From DASXMR01 sp036495525 (lineage in GTDB: Bacteria > Actinomycetota > Actinomycetes > Streptosporangiales > Streptosporangiaceae): DNA of 5,952 nucleotides. Positions 5,511 through 5,952 of this stretch are shown piece after piece (positions within the stretch are counted from its first letter, which is position 1; every line of letters begins with the position of its first letter). The stretch covers positions 1 to 5,952 of the forward strand of contig DASXMR010000063.1 in assembly GCA_036495525.1 (NCBI GenBank), read 5' to 3'. Position numbers and translations under genes: made by a program. The notes below the pieces were generated by a model, which was not told where the DNA came from, searched no databases, and saw only the letters and a list, made by a program, of their open reading frames with translations.

Positions 5511-5952
5511 CTGCCGGCGGGCCGACCACGGTCCTGCTCGTCGACGATCACCCGCTAGTACGCCAGGGACTGCAGGCGGTGCTCAGCACAGTAGACGACA
5601 TCACTGTCGCGGGCGAGGCGAGCGATGGCCGGGCCGCGATCCAGCTCGCCGCGGAGCTGGAGCCAGACGTCATCATCATGGACCTGCAACTACCGGGGCT
5701 GCACGGCATCGACGCGACCCGGGAGATCGTGGCCGCGCGGCCGGGGACAGCGGTGCTCGTGCTGACCATGTTCGAGGATGACGACATGGTTTTCTCGGCA
5801 GTCTCTGCCGGAGCCGTCGGCTACCTGCTCAAGGGCGCAAACGGGGCCGACATCGTGACCGCGGTCCGCGCCGCCGGCGCCGGCCAGGCCGTGTTCGGCA
5901 CAGCCCTGGCACAACGGCTGCGCACCTGGTTCACCCGCGGCCCGCAGCCGCC
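5507..5952 (+). CDS. NarL/FixJ-type response regulator, partial (receiver domain; C-terminus beyond right edge)
   Basis: A GTG start overlaps the kinase TGA (GTGA, 4 bases), so translation is probably coupled and the two proteins are a cognate pair. The 148 visible codons form a complete receiver domain: VLLVDDHPLVRQGL with acidic residues Asp13/Asp14, phosphoacceptor Asp59 in DVIIMDLQLPGLHG, conserved Thr87 in VLVLTMF and Lys109 in GYLLKG. The HPLVRQGL and YLLKGA signatures are typical of the NarL/FixJ class that pairs with HisKA_3 kinases. The LuxR-type helix-turn-helix expected at about residues 150-215 lies outside the window, so DNA binding is inferred from family. Its likely targets include the divergent promoter region at 3255-3425, by proximity only. 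Confidence 0.92.
   Translation, partial: MTAGGPTTVLLVDDHPLVRQGLQAVLSTVDDITVAGEASDGRAAIQLAAELEPDVIIMDLQLPGLHGIDATREIVAARPGTAVLVLTMFEDDDMVFSAVSAGAVGYLLKGANGADIVTAVRAAGAGQAVFGTALAQRLRTWFTRGPQP

Overview
The window is very GC-rich with a strong G/C preference at third codon positions. It uses GTG as well as ATG starts and encodes protein families typical of high-GC Actinobacteria (a multi-TM/GAF/HisKA_3 sensor kinase with a NarL-type regulator, and a small lipoprotein). I read it as chromosomal DNA of an actinomycete and cannot name the genus from this sequence alone.

Layout. Positions 1-447 (minus) hold the N-terminal part of a class I SAM-dependent methyltransferase that runs off the left edge. 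Positions 599-1147 (minus) hold an uncharacterised acidic 182-aa protein. Positions 1148-2062 contain no intact gene I can defend. They include a probable decayed minus-strand reading frame (1435-1833) with an in-frame amber codon, an AT-rich promoter-like patch and a dyad. Positions 2006-2038 form a strong GC-rich hairpin just past the stop of the next gene, probably its terminator.

The right half is one coherent divergent module. On the minus strand a small four-helix membrane protein (2907-3254) is followed after 46 bp by a secreted lipoprotein (2063-2860), both with good ribosome binding sites. On the plus strand a large membrane sensor histidine kinase (about 3426-5510) overlaps by 4 bases a NarL/FixJ-type response regulator (5507 to the right edge, receiver domain only). 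The shared gap (3255-3425) contains six copies of the pentamer TCCCG/CGGGA, several arranged as inverted repeats, and is the natural place for the regulator to act.

The working model is that the kinase-regulator pair controls the divergent membrane protein-lipoprotein pair, which may act at the same membrane as accessory or output proteins. This is inferred from layout, not shown. I found no CRISPR array, tRNA, rRNA, intact transposase or defence system. The most unusual points are the repeated pentamer in the divergent gap, the lipoprotein's cupredoxin-like C-terminal half without visible copper ligands, the amber-interrupted relic, and the unclear kinase start.
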